The translations under genes and the position numbers were made by a program. A DNA stretch of 64,000 nt from Daucus carota subsp. sativus (taxonomy: Eukaryota > Streptophyta > Magnoliopsida > Apiales > Apiaceae). The notes below the pieces were generated by a model. The model did not search any database and had not been told where the DNA came from. It saw only the letters and a list, made by a program, of their open reading frames with translations. The stretch is taken from positions 6,832,779 to 6,896,778 of the forward strand of contig NC_030383.2 in the NCBI RefSeq assembly GCF_001625215.2, read 5' to 3'. Each line of letters opens with the position of its first letter. Positions within the stretch are counted from its first letter, which is position 1. Below, in pieces: positions 24,344 through 36,755 of this stretch.

Positions 24344-25004
24344 TCTATACTATACTATAAAAAGCCAACATAGGTATAATTTGTAGTCGTACAAAATTTT
24401 GGTTTGGTACTCTCCTCTAAAACTAAAAGTCTACAAGTAGATATCTATTAAACAGTTTCATATACTAAAAACACTCCTTATGTATATTAATATCTTTTTA
24501 AATATAATTTATAATTAGTTAAAAAAAAAAAGGTGAAACTACTGTTAATAACATATATTAATATTAAAAATTACTTATAGATAAACGTATAACTAATTAT
24601 AAATATACAATTTTAAATATCTTTTGTCTAAAATACATATAAATAATTAATAAAGACGCTACTTTTTAATTATAACGTATTCTACTCGAAATTTAACACT
24701 TACGTATTCTATTTCATTACAAACACGAGCCATTACGTAACATAGGAAGATATATGAAATATGAAAAATTTGATTTAAATTGAATAATAAACTGTCACAT
24801 ATTAATATAAAAAAATATTTATAGATAGATAATAATTTGTGAAAGCTAAATTTCCGTTAGAAGATATAACGAGTTGGTTAATATAATTTAACTAAAATCC
24901 AATTTAATACTAAAATACTAATAAAATGGTGTTAAGAATTAAATTATAATTAATAAATTACGAATCATATACCCGCCCGTGCTTTGCACGGGGTTAAAGG
25001 CTAG
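24344..25004 (+). mobile_element. non-autonomous Helitron
   Basis: Starts TCTATACTATACTATAAAAA and ends with the hairpin CCCGTGC-TTT-GCACGGG (24976-24992), then a short spacer and CTAG (25001-25004). It lies between A and T (24343, 25005), with no target duplication: all marks of a Helitron. It is 661 bp, AT-rich, and has no Rep/helicase. Two relatives lie at 33485-34119 and 42336-42764. Confidence 0.88.
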
Positions 25005-25777
25005 TAAATATAATAATACGGATGATGAAAATTATGGAGACATGAAAAACAATATGTTTCACAAACTTAAACTAAAATTATACTAAATTAGAACTCAAAA
25101 TTAAAATAAATGATGATTCGCGTTTAAGAGTTGATATAGTGGGTCCGAGTCTATTCAAATATAACGGGTCTGGTGTTGCATATATATAGTAGCCGTAGCC
25201 GCGAATCGTTAGTTAGCTTCAACTTGTCCAACTCAGTAAGAAAATTTAAAATCACTAACTCTCGACAATCATCTTCTTTCTGAGTTTGATAAATCAAGAA
25301 ACAAAGATCTTTCATTCTGCGCAAAGGTCGAATCTTTTCGAATGTTCTTGATTACTTCTTTATCTTTATCATCGTTTTAGTAACTATCCAGAATGTCAAA
25401 TAATGTTCTTTGTTTTTATCATAGTTCTTGATGAAGTTTCAATCAAAAAACAAGGCAATCTTCTGCATTTGTTTAAAAAGTTTAGTTCTTGTGATATGTT
25501 CTTATTCTATATTTATTTCTCGCGTCTATATCAAAATCAACATGATTGTGACTCGATAACTTTTCAAAAATTTTAAGACTTCTTGTTTTCTTGATGGTAT
25601 ACAGTTCGTATCATTAATTATGAAGCCAAGACGTGACTTTGTACCTACACTGAATCTCAATATGAAAATTGAATAGGGGTCTACATTGATTCCATTAAAT
25701 CAGTTCGAAAAAAATGTTGGCTGTTTATCATCTAAAGCCTGATGGTAGAATGAAGATGGTTAGTAATTTGCGACGAG

Positions 25778-25974
25778 CAGAGGCGGATCTTAATAGGTTA
25801 CCCCCTTAATTTTACATAATTACATGATGTAGTGCAACGGTAAAAAATTACATAATTTGAATGCTAATATTTTATTTTCTATATTATCATTCTAGTACTT
25901 GTTTATTCCAATTAATCATCGTTACAAAATGTTATATACGACTATCCTTACTTTCGGAGCTGGATCCGCCACTG
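25778..25974. mobile_element. small hAT-like MITE
   Basis: Ends are inverted: CAGAGGCGGATCTT at the left and the complement of CAGTGGCGGATCCAG at the right. Flanking octamers GCGACGAG and ACGACGAA agree at six of eight sites, consistent with an old 8-bp target duplication. 197 bp, non-coding. Confidence 0.7.
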
Positions 25975-26168
25975 ACGACGAACAACATATCTAGGCTAGA
26001 TTAGCGAAGACAAATGGGTTTTCCGAGTGCGTCTGTTATACAACGATGAGAATTTCGATGGGCTGATTGTTCAAATTGTATCTTGTTGCTTATAAGGTTC
26101 ATGATGGAACTTGGCTATTGTTAAACGGTGAATTTGCCACGAAAGTTCGTACCTGCGTCAGGCCTTAT

Positions 26169-26812
26169 AAATTAGAGGCATACAAAGAAGCCTCGAGACA
26201 AACAGGCACTTGATATCTTACTAATGACGAGCCTGGATGTATATATAAAATATCCAAACACTTAGAACTGAAGAGCAAAGCCATAGAGATAGCAAGCAAG
26301 AAATTGTAAGCTTCTGCTCTTCATTTTTTTTAAGCAGCCAAGTAATTCTTACTTGGAAAGTTCTTAATATAAAAATCTCTCAGGTGAATCAAACAATTCA
26401 CTTGAAATTTTTAAGATCCTTATTCTTTAAATTTTTGTTTTAGTTCTAATATTATCTTGTAGCTTTGAATATATTCTGTTAAGCAAAAAATTGGTTGAAA
26501 TTTTTGTAGATTGTATTCAACCCTCTTTCTACGATCTAACTTATTGTTTGCATTGTCTGAATAACAGGAACAATTTTTGAATATATTATATTTTTCTTTA
26601 TTAAAATAAGTCGGCAGAATAAGTTAGAACAACTTTTATCATATTCTAACTTGTCAGTCAATTGACTTATAACTTCTTTGTATAAACGATGCCAATAATA
26701 TGATTTTGACTTGTACTCAAAGCTTAAAAATTAGAGGCATGCAAAGAAGCCTCGAGACAAACAGGCACTTGATATCATACTAATGACGAACCTGGATGTA
26801 TATGTAAAATAC
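26169..26812 (+). repeat. pair of 85-bp direct repeats, 559 bp apart
   Basis: The segment at 26169-26252 recurs at 26728-26812 with few changes (shared word GCCTCGAGACAAACAGGCAC). The 475 bases between are AT-rich and non-coding. The pair could be a small segmental duplication. Confidence 0.75.
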
Positions 26813-26960
26813 GAATGCAATATCAAACACATAATAGAGAACGCCACATCCCACCTAGCTATTCTATACCTCTGTAGCTAGTCCATATCATAAAGATCTG
26901 CTGTGAAGTGTGAAGTCACAGATTCACCTAGCTCCCCGCTAAAATACTAGTCCAGTTCCA

Positions 26961-29900
26961 CACTAGTACAGAAAATGCCTTTTGCAACGCCCCTTTTGCG
27001 TCGGTCTTTTCAATAACCGTCGCTTAAAACTACTACAAGCGTCGGTTCTTTCCACAACCAACGCATAAAATCAAATTTCCTGATTTATAGCGTCGGCTCT
27101 TTCAAGAACCGACACCTAAAACACATTTTGTACGTCGGTTAAAAATTACCCGACGCTTAAAACTTGTTTAAGGCGTCGGTTTCCGGAACACCGACGCTAA
27201 AAGGTTACTTTTTAGCGGCGGTTCGGGAGACGCCGACGCTCTAAGTACAACTTTCTAGCGTCGCCTTCCATTAACCCGACGCAAAAGATTTTTTTTAAAA
27301 TATTAAAAATTAAAAAACTAAATAATAATCGCGCGTAGTATACTGTATGTCCATCGGGTTTTTACTAATTTTCTCACTTTGCTCTCCGCGCCGGTGCCAA
27401 TTCGCTCTCAACTGCTCAATCTCTCAGCTTCAATCTCTCGGTGAATCCCTCGACTCTCTCAAAATCTCAATCTCAGGTGCGCGCTCATTTTCAATCTCTT
27501 GGTCTCTCTTGGCTGCTGTAGAACTAGGCTTGTTCAATCTCTCACCGAATCTCTCGGCTCTCTCTCAATCTAAATCTCTCAGGTGTCCAATTTTAATCGC
27601 TGGGTCTGCTGCAAACTAGGGTTCTTTCGTCGATTGATTGGATTTCTTTGCTGGGTTTTTTGCTGCGAAGCTTTGACTCTCTCTCAATCTCAATCTCTCA
27701 AGTGCTCGATTTCAATCTTTTGTTTAGTGGGTTTCAAGTGCTCGATTTCAATCACTGGGTTTCAAGTGCTCGATTTCAGTGGGTCTGGTTTTTTGGTCGA
27801 TTGGGTTCTTTGCTCTGCTAGAAAACAAGGGTTCCTGGTATGTATTACTTCTATTCACCGGGTACTGTGATTTTATTTGCTGGGTACTGCCATGGATTTT
27901 GTAACACATGAATTTGCTGGGTATTGTAATTTAGGAAAACAATATGGGAGAATATTTAGGCAAAATGCTATCAGTTTAGATACACAATAGTATATGTATA
28001 TTGATGAATATTTGATAGATGGGAGAATATTTGATACACACTATATTTTGCAAAACACTGTGATTTGGTCAAGTATGTTCACTGTGACTTATAACAAGCT
28101 AGGCAGCCTGGAGGTACAAAATACCACTGGTACAATATAAAATTTGGAACTAATTAGTGTGTAACAAACTATTTACCAGTGAAGGAAAAGAACAGGAGAG
28201 ATTCCAGCTAGGTGATAATTAAAAAGGTGGCATACTAATTATATGTAAAGAAATACTCTGCAGAGCATCATATCTTTGCAATATTAGATATACGGCTGAT
28301 CCTCCTTAGTCAAACCTGTCCATTTATCAGAGCTTATACTCTGTTTTTGGCAGGGGCTTGCTAGCTAAGTGGAATAAGTTTAAATTTCTAGTATACTTTA
28401 AAAAAAACTGAGACAACAGTACTAGGAGATTAAGTGGTTTGCATATCATTGCGTCGTATTTAGCTATGTTACATGTAAATTAGCCAATGCTGGCTCCTCT
28501 AATTGTAAAGATACTTTTACAACAAAGATTTCTTTATATATGGACTACATGTAACAATGTACTAGTGCTACTAGTATTATGGACTGGATTTTAAGAGATT
28601 GAGTATACAAGGTCCGAGAAGGATGAATTCCTAACTGCTAAACGTGTGTTTATTTTCGTTGGTTTCCAACTTTTTGTTTAGGTACAGAATATTTTATTAT
28701 GACACAAAAACTGATATGAAACAATTAGTAAAAGTGGAGTAGAATATAATGGTTCTTTCTGTAAAATTGAGATGGAGGGGCCGCGAGCTAACTTCCACTT
28801 TGCATAATGCTTTTCAAAATGGATGTTGATGAATGATGATAGTGCTCTGCCAGATTTTGTTACTAGTACTACTGCTCTAAACTAATATATATGCTCAAAA
28901 TCTCTGCTGCTTATCATTTTTAATTTAGATTTTAAGAGTTTATACTTATACCATAATTAAATCTCTGCTGCTTATCATTTTTAATTTAGATTCAGCAGTT
29001 AGGCCTGTTTTTTGGAAAATTCTATTCTTTAATAAATTACATGCATATCATGAAAATATTGCAGGTTCAAGGGTCTTGGTTCAAGGAGGTATCTAAAGAA
29101 GGAAATCAATGAGGTTCGAGAGTTTGAATGTCTATAATCAGGTATGATAACAACTTAGATGAATTCAATTATTTTTTAATTCCAGTTGCCATAACTAATT
29201 AACTTATATATGTACTTATTTTGTAATCAAAGAACTCATTTGTATTCATTTACTTGTATTGTGCAGACAGACACTCTATGAAGGCCAGTTCAAGTATTTT
29301 GGAGAAAAGCACGAGTGAAGAAAAGACTCGGTCATCAGTGGATTTCCTAGACTTTTTCACTATTGATTAGTGGTATTGACATGTTGTAGTAGTACTTATA
29401 TGATTGATGGATGTAATAGAAGTAGATATTACTAATATTAAATTTGTTTATTTTCAGTTTAATTTAGTACTCTTGTTTTTGTGTACTTCCATCTGGATTT
29501 CTCTACGTGAATTGATTGTGGATGAGCAGGTTATATATATAATATATATAAATTATGCATATTATATAAAAAATTATATAAAAAAAAAGAAGACTTTAAG
29601 CGACGGCATTTTAACAAAACTGACACTATAAGTACAACTTTAGGCGACGGCATATTAAGAATAACCGACACTATAAGTACAACGTTCAGCGACGCTTGTT
29701 TGACGAACCGACGCTATAAGTGTAACCTTTAGCGTCGGCTGTTTGACTACTCGACGCAAAAGAGTAAACTTTGTGCTACGGCATTTAATTCAACCGACGC
29801 TAAAAGTGTACCCTTTAGCGTCGGCTCTTTTGCTACCCGACGCAAAAGGTGAACTTCTAGCGTCGGTTAAAGGTTCTTTAGCGTCGACGTTTAACCGACG

Positions 29901-30035
29901 CAACTGGACTTTAAGCGTCGGGTTTTTAACCGACGCAATAGGGGTACCCTTTAGTGTCGCCTTCATATACTACGCTGGAACGCCGACGCTAAAGGCCTAA
30001 TTTGACCGTCGCTAAAGGTCCATTCTGTACTAGTG
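26961..30035. mobile_element. non-autonomous CACTA (En/Spm-type) transposon
   Basis: A 3,075-bp element with 13-bp inverted ends CACTAGTACAGAA and a perfect 3-bp target duplication CCA (26958-26960, 30036-30038), the signature of CACTA elements. Both ends carry arrays of subterminal repeats around GCGTCGGTT and its complement AACCGACGC (about 26996-27285 and 29597-30020), often paired as hairpins; in the family such arrays bind transposase. No transposase is present. The inside holds a CT-rich open stretch (27347-27870) whose protein is made of repeated words such as SISQLQSLGESL, and an unspliced-looking transcript-like zone at 29060-29390. It lies between the two P450 copies. Confidence 0.9.
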
Positions 30036-30038
30036 CCA

Positions 30039-30480
30039 GTCTTTTTGCATGCTAATCAGTAAGCTCGTGCCAAATACTGGAATCTATAGTTATACATTGT
30101 TAACATTGTTAAGTTGTACACCAGGAGCAATTATTTCAGAGGACACATCATGTATAAGTTTTGGTACTGATGATAAGTATTTTAGCAGTGGAGTAGCTAT
30201 GTTACCCGAATTTTGTTTTCAATTTTACTAATATTAATCGTGCATAAAGGGTGAGTTGAACCAATTATACGTTGCCAACTAGATTTGGGAAAAATTTTGG
30301 GAACACTTTTTGGTACCTTGCATTTTCCTGAGCAGTGCTTCCCCACTGCATTCATTCTAATCTGTGAGTTAGTTCAATAATGATTTCGGTGAATATTGCT
30401 TAATTATCACTTCCACATAAGTTAAAAATCAGGTTAGGAAACATATGACTATAATCAGTGTTTAATAAATTCTAAAGTAC
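30039..30480. other. spacer between CACTA and P450 copy 2
   Basis: AT-rich, no ORF or repeat recognised. Confidence 0.4.
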
Positions 30481-30726
30481 TCAGCGATCAGCATCTAAAG
30501 TGACAGTTTTCGCTTAATCTGCAGAGGCCGATACAGCATGAAGGCTAACTGCCTCCACTAATTCTCGAACCCTTTCTTACATTTACCATTAATTAGTCTG
30601 TTAATTCAAATGATTGTTGCTTAGCATAGTGGTTTAGTTGATATGCATACATCACAAGGGAGTTACACATTGTTCTCCAAGAAAACAAGTCAGTTTGTTA
30701 GTGAAACAACAAGCCTACACAGAAGG

Positions 30727-32921
30727 ATGGGAGTTCATTGGGTTTTTAGCGATATTAGACTAGCCCTGGCTATGTTACTCTTGTCCGTAGTGCTCAAAAT
30801 TGTTTACAGTATGTGGATATTGCCAAACATAACTTACTTGAAGATTAAAAGGAATGGATTAAGTGGTCCATCTCCAAGGTTTCCTCTCGGAAACATTACT
30901 GATATGGTGGCTCATTCAAACAAGACCGATGATCCTTCTTCGTCATCTTTCGATAACAATATCATGAGCCATCATATCCACTCAAAGGTGTTTCCATACT
31001 TTGCTCAGTGGCAACAATCTCACGGTTAGCAACTATGTCAAAATTTTCCATCCACATGCAGAAAGAAAAATTAATTGTCTGATTGTTTGTTTCAGGGAAA
31101 GTGTTTGTGTACTGGTTGGGGACGGAACCGTTTCTTTATATTGCGGATCCTGAATTTCTAAAGCAAATGTCTTCAGCTATTAAGGGAAAGAGCTGGGGGA
31201 AACCAAGTGTTTTCAGAAATGACAGAAAGCCTATGTTCGGTACTTATGGCTTGACTATGGTTGAAGGTGATGATTGGGTCCGTCACCGGAGTGTTCTCAC
31301 TCCGGCCTTCTCTTTGCCTAACATAAAGGTGAAGAAATTTCAAATATTCATCTCACTTTATATATATGCAACTATGCAAGATACTCTGAAATTGGTTTGG
31401 AAGGCATTCATCCTTGGAAAATGAAGATGCATGCAAACTGTTGAGTACTCCCTCGTTGGGTTGGACACCGAGTTTAAGAAAATAAGTAACATAATCGTGA
31501 AAAGGTAAGAAAAGTGAGGATAGTGGTGGAAGCAATTGATCTTTAATGTATAAAGTAAGTATACCGGAAAAAAGTAGTGGTATCGGTTGATTTTTATAAT
31601 ATAAAATTTTACCATATTTAATAAGTTTTCAAATATAAAGAATTGGATGGTACATCCTAGAAACGAAAATATAAAGAAATGGTTGGGATTGATGGAGTAT
31701 ACTTTTATTCGACAAATGCAACTGTTGAAATTTTACTCTGTTATCCGTATTTATATAATTTACATTCATGTGAGTGCATTACAGACCTTGCGAAACTTGA
31801 TGGTGACCGTGACAAATGAAATGCTAGACCGATGGACCTCTATTATTAAATCCGGTCAGCAAGAATTGGACATTGAATCGGAGATCTCAAGCACAATGGG
31901 GATGATTGTCGCCAAGACAACCTTTGGAATGAAGTACCAGAATGGTAAAGAAGTGCTGCAGAAACTAAGGGAAATGCATCAAGTTCTGTACACTTCCAAC
32001 CGTTATGTTGGAGTCCCATTCAGCCAATTTTTGTCTCGTAGGATGTACCTCAAAGCAAAGAGTCTTGGTGACGAAATAGATGCCCATTTCGTAACAATTA
32101 TAAATGATAGAATAAAACTGAAGCAAAGTGGTCGTCTTGGTAGCACAGCTGATGATGATCTAGAGAAAAACTTGCTAGACCTCATGTTGGCTGGTCATGA
32201 TAACACCAAGGCACTCACCACTAAAGAGCTGGTTGATGAATGCAAAACCTTTTTTGTTGGAGGTCACGAAACAAGTGCATTAGCTCTAACATGGACTCTA
32301 TTTCTCTTGGCCATGCACCCGGAGTGGCAAAATCAGCTCAGAGAAGAGATCAGAGAAGTTGTAGGAGATGAACAAGTCGATGTAGCCATGCTTGGTGGAC
32401 TGAAGAAGGTTAATTTCCAAAATTCACACACACAAATGTTATGAATACTGAAATTTGATTTTCCATCAGTACTCATCTTTGTTTTTATTTGGCAGATGAA
32501 TTGGGTGATGAGTGAAGCATTGCGCTTGTACCCCTCAGCACCCAATGCACAAAGACAAGCCAAAAGCGACATTCATGTCGGTGAGGTTGTCATTGCTAAA
32601 GGTACAAACATCTGGATAGATTTAGTTGCAATGCACCATGACAGTAGTCTCTGGGGAGACACGGCCAACGAATTCAGGCCCGAACGGTTTGAAACAGACC
32701 TCTATGGAGGATGCAAACACAAGATGGGTTATGCTCCTTTTGGTTTTGGAGGGAGAATGTGTATTGGTAGAAACTTGGCAGTCATGGAGTACAGGATTTT
32801 GTTATGTTTAATCTTGACTAGGTTTTCATTTTCTCTTTCACCATGTTATTCTCATTCCCCTGCAATCATGTTCTCTCTAAGGCCTAGCAAGGGGATGCTC
32901 CTAATGCTCCAACCTGTTTAG
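30727..32921 (+). CDS. cytochrome P450, CYP72 clan (CYP715-like)
   Basis: Four exons (30727-31024, 31096-31328, 31785-32408, 32496-32921) give 526 residues, a normal length for a microsomal P450. A hydrophobic membrane anchor lies at about residues 8-32, followed by the proline-rich hinge GPSPRFPLGN. Oxygen-binding I-helix is GGHETS (336-341), K-helix ExxR is EALR (392-395), the PERF block is FRPERF, and the heme loop is FGFGGRMCIG with the thiolate Cys474. Overall it looks closest to what I remember of CYP715A1, but subfamily and substrate cannot be settled by eye. The ATG at 30727 is preferred over an in-frame one 84 bases upstream because copy 1 shares only the former. Intron 2 carries a MITE. 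A truncated tandem copy lies 7.7 kb upstream. Confidence 0.92.
31448..31697. mobile_element. Stowaway-like MITE in P450 intron 2
   Basis: Begins CTCCCTCGTTGGGTTGGACAC and ends TTGGGATTGATGGAG, flanked by TA at 31446-31447 and 31698-31699. It is absent from the same intron of the truncated copy, so it came in after the duplication or was lost there. Related to the element at 63573-63854. Confidence 0.8.
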
Positions 32922-33126
32922 TTTGTAACCAGCTGCAGCTGATTTATGTTGTCGAACTTTATCCATTCCAGGGCTCAAAAATAAGGAAATTTTATCACAA
33001 AAATAATGCAGTCCGTTCATTTTTTTTAATAAACAAAATTTTAATTTCTTTAAATCTTTTATATAGAATACAATATTTGTCAAATGGGGACCCTTATTTT
33101 CATTTTGGAGAATGTCTAACATAATA

Positions 33127-33386
33127 CTCCCTCCATCTCATATTATGTGTCCTGTTTTGACTATTAAGGGGCCAATTTGACCAAACTTTGATCATTAATT
33201 AAAGAAAATTTATTAATTATTTTAAAAATCTGAAAAATGGATATGGAAGGGGATTAGATATACTTTCTAATAAAATAATTTTTTTAATCTTATTAAATTG
33301 GATAGTATGTGTAATTTGTGGTCAAAGTTTAGTCAACTTGACTTTTCGATAGTTAAAATAAGACACATAATATGAGATGGAGGGAG
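33127..33386. mobile_element. Stowaway-like MITE with perfect 25-bp inverted ends
   Basis: Left end CTCCCTCCATCTCATATTAT... and the right end are perfect inverted copies over 25 bases; TA at 33125-33126 and 33387-33388. The clean ends suggest a fairly recent insertion. It lies about 200 bases after the P450 stop. Confidence 0.9.
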
Positions 33387-33484
33387 TATTATAATATGTC
33401 TTGGTCGCCTTACCCAAGGTTGGCATTCTATTATACTGTCTTTTTGAATGTATTATCATCTCTTTTTTGCATTTTATATTGATA

Positions 33485-34114
33485 CTAGTTTTTAACCCGT
33501 GCGAAGCACGAACAGGTATATAGTTCATAATTTATTATTTATAATTTAAATTTTAACATCATTTTATTACTATTTTAGTATTGAATAGATTGAATTTTAA
33601 TTAAATTATATTATTCAACTGACTATATATTAGTACATTTAATCCGAATTTAGTACACGTAGATTTAAAAATAAAAAAAACCCAGAAAATTCAAAATTTT
33701 TCCAAACATAACCGATCATGTAATACTTTTAAAAGATTCAGTAATCTAATCAATCGAATTTCAAACGTAATTTTATAATCTTGGTTTTTTTGACAACAAT
33801 AACTTTTAAGATTAGAGTTAGAAAGGGTTATGCAATGATTCATGTTTATATTGAAGGAGAACACGTTAAAGTTAAAAAGAGTTATATGAAAGTTCTTGTT
33901 AAAATTTATAATTTTATTTATAACATCATTATAATTTTTTAATGAAATATTATATAATAATATATTGTTATGAGTGCTTTTAGTATTTGAAATTGTTTAA
34001 TAATATAATATTAATAGACTCCACATTTGTAGACTTGTAGTACCAAAAGGAGAGTACCAAACAAAAAATATAACTAAAATTTTGGACTACAAATTATACC
34101 AATATTGACTTATT

Positions 34115-34119
<5 letters not shown>
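33485..34119 (-). mobile_element. non-autonomous Helitron, reverse orientation
   Basis: On the minus strand it matches the Helitron at 24344: GGTATAATTTGTAGTC near the 5' end, then at the 3' end a hairpin built on CGTGC-TTC-GCACG (about 33498-33510) and CTAG (33488-33485). The first bases of the 5' end have merged into the (TG)n/(TA)n microsatellite at 34118-34184. Confidence 0.8.

Positions 34120-34184
<65 letters not shown>
34118..34184. repeat. (TG)n then (TA)n microsatellite
   Basis: About 12 bases of TG followed by about 55 bases of TA at the junction of the Helitron and the next element. Confidence 0.95.
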
Positions 34185-34188
<4 letters not shown>

Positions 34189-34190
<2 letters not shown>

Positions 34191-34849
34191 AGAAAGTTCT
34201 ATGAAGACTGGATTATTTGGAGACTGTAGAGACCTAATCCTGGCCATCCAATCATTAAACATCCAACGGCTGCATATATTTTGTCCTGCACGTTTGTTTT
34301 CTCTCCATATCCTGTCCTGCACTTCTAAATCGATGAACAACAAGCAGTACTTCTAAATCTTGCATAACATAAAATAATAATTCCATAATATTGGTGTTCA
34401 ATCACCGAAATCCTAACAAATAAAAATAATAATTGCATACAAAACAAAGATGTAGTTGGACACTGCTATGATTGGCACTGAACTCATTGTCATTGTCCTG
34501 CAACGAATTGAATTTGTTGCAAGATAAAATAACACTTAGATATATCACAAATATACGGGACAAATTATTAATATTACATTACTAGAAATGCAGGACAAGA
34601 ATAGTGTAAATTACAAACATAGTTTTGAATTAAAACTAAAAACAAGAAATGCAGGACAAGAATATTAATAATACATTACTAGAAATGCAGGACAAGAATA
34701 GTGTAAATTATTAATATTACAAAATTAGAAATGCAGGACAAAGAATGCAGGATAAAGAATATTTAATCATGTCCATTAATTGCCATATTATTTAAAGGTA
34801 GATCTTGTAGTCTCTAGTGACTCCAACATTTTTGGTCTCCATTGAGCCC

Positions 34850-34855
<6 letters not shown>
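34189..34855. mobile_element. (TA)n-associated MITE, copy 1
   Basis: A 667-bp block nearly identical to 36040-36692. Ends are imperfect inverted repeats (AGTTCTATGGAGAC-type left, and the complement of TTGGGCTCAATGGAGACC right). The inside has several repeats of AGAAATGCAGGACAA. Flanked by (TA)n on the left and (CT)n(TA)n on the right. No coding frame. Confidence 0.8.

Positions 34856-34940
<85 letters not shown>
34852..34940. repeat. (CT)n then (TA)n microsatellite
   Basis: About 38 bases of CT followed by about 50 bases of TA, between two mobile elements. Confidence 0.95.
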
Positions 34941-34944
<4 letters not shown>

Positions 34945-36035
34945 CTTGCTCAAATGAGAACTACTCCTGTGGTGAGATATGAGATCTAATCTCACCCACT
35001 CATTTAAATACTTTATATTCATCTCTCACCATTCATTTAATATTTTATTATTTCACCAGCTTCTAATTCAACTACTTATCACCTTCAACCACCGCTCACC
35101 ACCACCGCTGACCACCACCACCATCTCCGGCGACCACCACCACCTCCGGCGACCTTCAGAAAATCACCACCGGCAAACATAAATCACCATCGGAAAACAT
35201 AAAATCACCACCGGAAAATTAAAAATCACCGCCATGAAATCAAAAAATAACGCCAGAAAATTAAAATCACCGCACCACCAACATCTACAAACCACTGCCA
35301 CCACTCCCAAATCTGAAAAAACCACCAACTACAAGACAAAATCACTGCCGGAAAGATAAAATCAGTGCCGAAAAAATGAAAATCACCACCAAAATTAGAA
35401 TCACTAAAATACAATCACCATCACCAAAAATTCCATCAGATCTCCAAAAAACAAAGTGAAATCACTAAAGCTTAAAACACAAGACAATCAGATAACAACA
35501 GCGCTGTAAATAACGCCGGATCGAAGATCAGTATGCAAAAGAGTGTGCATCATCATTCTGAATCTATATTCGAAGATTTACAAACGCAAAATAGCGTCGG
35601 GGAGAGCACGAGCGGTAGCGGAAACCAAGGCAGTTCAACAGCGTTGTTTGTAGAGGAAGTAGCGCGGTGTTTTTCCGAGAAAGAGGAGGCGAAGCAGCGA
35701 AGGGAGTTAGGTTGCCGGCGCCGGCGGATGGTGGTGGTAGGAGCGGGAGAGAGCGGGGCTGGAGATGAGAGGGGGAGGGGGAGAGAGAGAGAGAGAGGAG
35801 AGATCTGATTGTGTGGAAGTGGTGGCTGGGGCACTGCTGGTGCGTGGTGGTGGTATTGGTGCTGGTGGATGGGTTGGGTAGTGGTGGAGGTGGGTGGGTG
35901 GGAGGAGAATGAAAGAGATGAATTATAAAATAAGAGTTTAAATGTGTGGTTGTGATTTAATTTGGGGATTAAAATGTGTGGATGAGATTAGATCTCATAT
36001 CTCATATTAGTCGGGTTCTCATTTGAGCAAGACCC
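34941..36035. mobile_element. TIR element with GC-richer interior, inserted in (TA)n
   Basis: Both ends start GGGTCTTGCTCAAATGAGAA and share about 65 bases as inverted repeats, including TGAGATATGAGATCTAATCT. The interior is different: about 35160-35420 is an array of short units around AAATCACCACCGG, and 35530-35900 is GC-rich with ORFs on both strands (plus strand MQKSVHHHSESIFEDLQ..., minus strand MPQPPLPHNQISPLS...). The interior may be captured host DNA, as in Pack-MULEs, but I do not recognise a source gene. Confidence 0.8.
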
Positions 36036-36039
36036 TATA

Positions 36040-36688
36040 GAAGAAAGTTCTATGGAGACTGGATTATTTGGAGACTGTAGAGACCTAATCCTGGCCATCC
36101 AATCATTAAACATCCAACGGCTGCATATATTTTGTCCTGCATGTTTGTTTTCTCACCCTATCATGTCCTGCACTTCTAAATCGATGAACAACAAGCAGTA
36201 CTTCTAAATCTTGCATAACATAAAATAATAATTTCATAATATTGGTGTTCAATCACCGAAATCCTAACAAATTAAAATAATAATTGCATACAAAACAAAG
36301 ATGTGGTTGGACACTGCTATGATTGGCACTGAACTCATTGTCATTGTCCTGCAACGAATTGAATTTGTTGCAAGACAAAATAACACTTAGATATATCACA
36401 AATATGCGGGACAAATTATTAATATTACATTACTAGAAATGCAGGACAAGAATAGTGTAAATTACAAACATAGTTTTGAATTAAAATTAAAAACAAGAAA
36501 TGCAGGACAAGAATATTAATAATACATTACTAGAAATGCAGGACAAGAATAATGTACATTATTAATATTACAAAACTAGAAATGCAGGACAAAGAATATT
36601 TAATCATGTCCATTAATTGCCATATTATTTAACGGTAGATCCTGTAGTCTCTAATGACTCCAAAATTTTTGGTCTCCATTGAGCCCAA

Positions 36689-36692
<4 letters not shown>
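36040..36692. mobile_element. (TA)n-associated MITE, copy 2
   Basis: Direct-orientation near-identical copy of 34189-34855. It lacks one short internal repeat unit found in copy 1, follows directly after the previous element and runs into (TA)n on its right. Confidence 0.8.

Positions 36693-36753
<61 letters not shown>
36692..36753. repeat. (TA)n microsatellite
   Basis: About 60 bases of TA between two mobile elements. Confidence 0.95.

Positions 36754-36755
<2 letters not shown>

Larger units (their letters stand above)
25005..26960. other. intergenic between Helitron and CACTA; decayed, unrecognised
   Basis: A promoter-like CATATATATAG lies near 25180. Between about 25620 and 26220 short coding-like pieces can be read (for example MLAVYHLKPDGRMK and VHDGTWLLLNGEFATKV), split by the MITE at 25778-25974. 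I do not recognise the gene; it looks long dead. Confidence 0.35.

Noticed and set aside
27347-27870. ORFs of 90 and 95 residues in the CACTA element
   Set aside because: Low-complexity CT-rich sequence with repeated words and no family similarity I can see; not called as genes.
29404-29631. 75-residue ORF in the CACTA element
   Set aside because: Very AT-rich, Y/I/K-heavy, no start context or family features.
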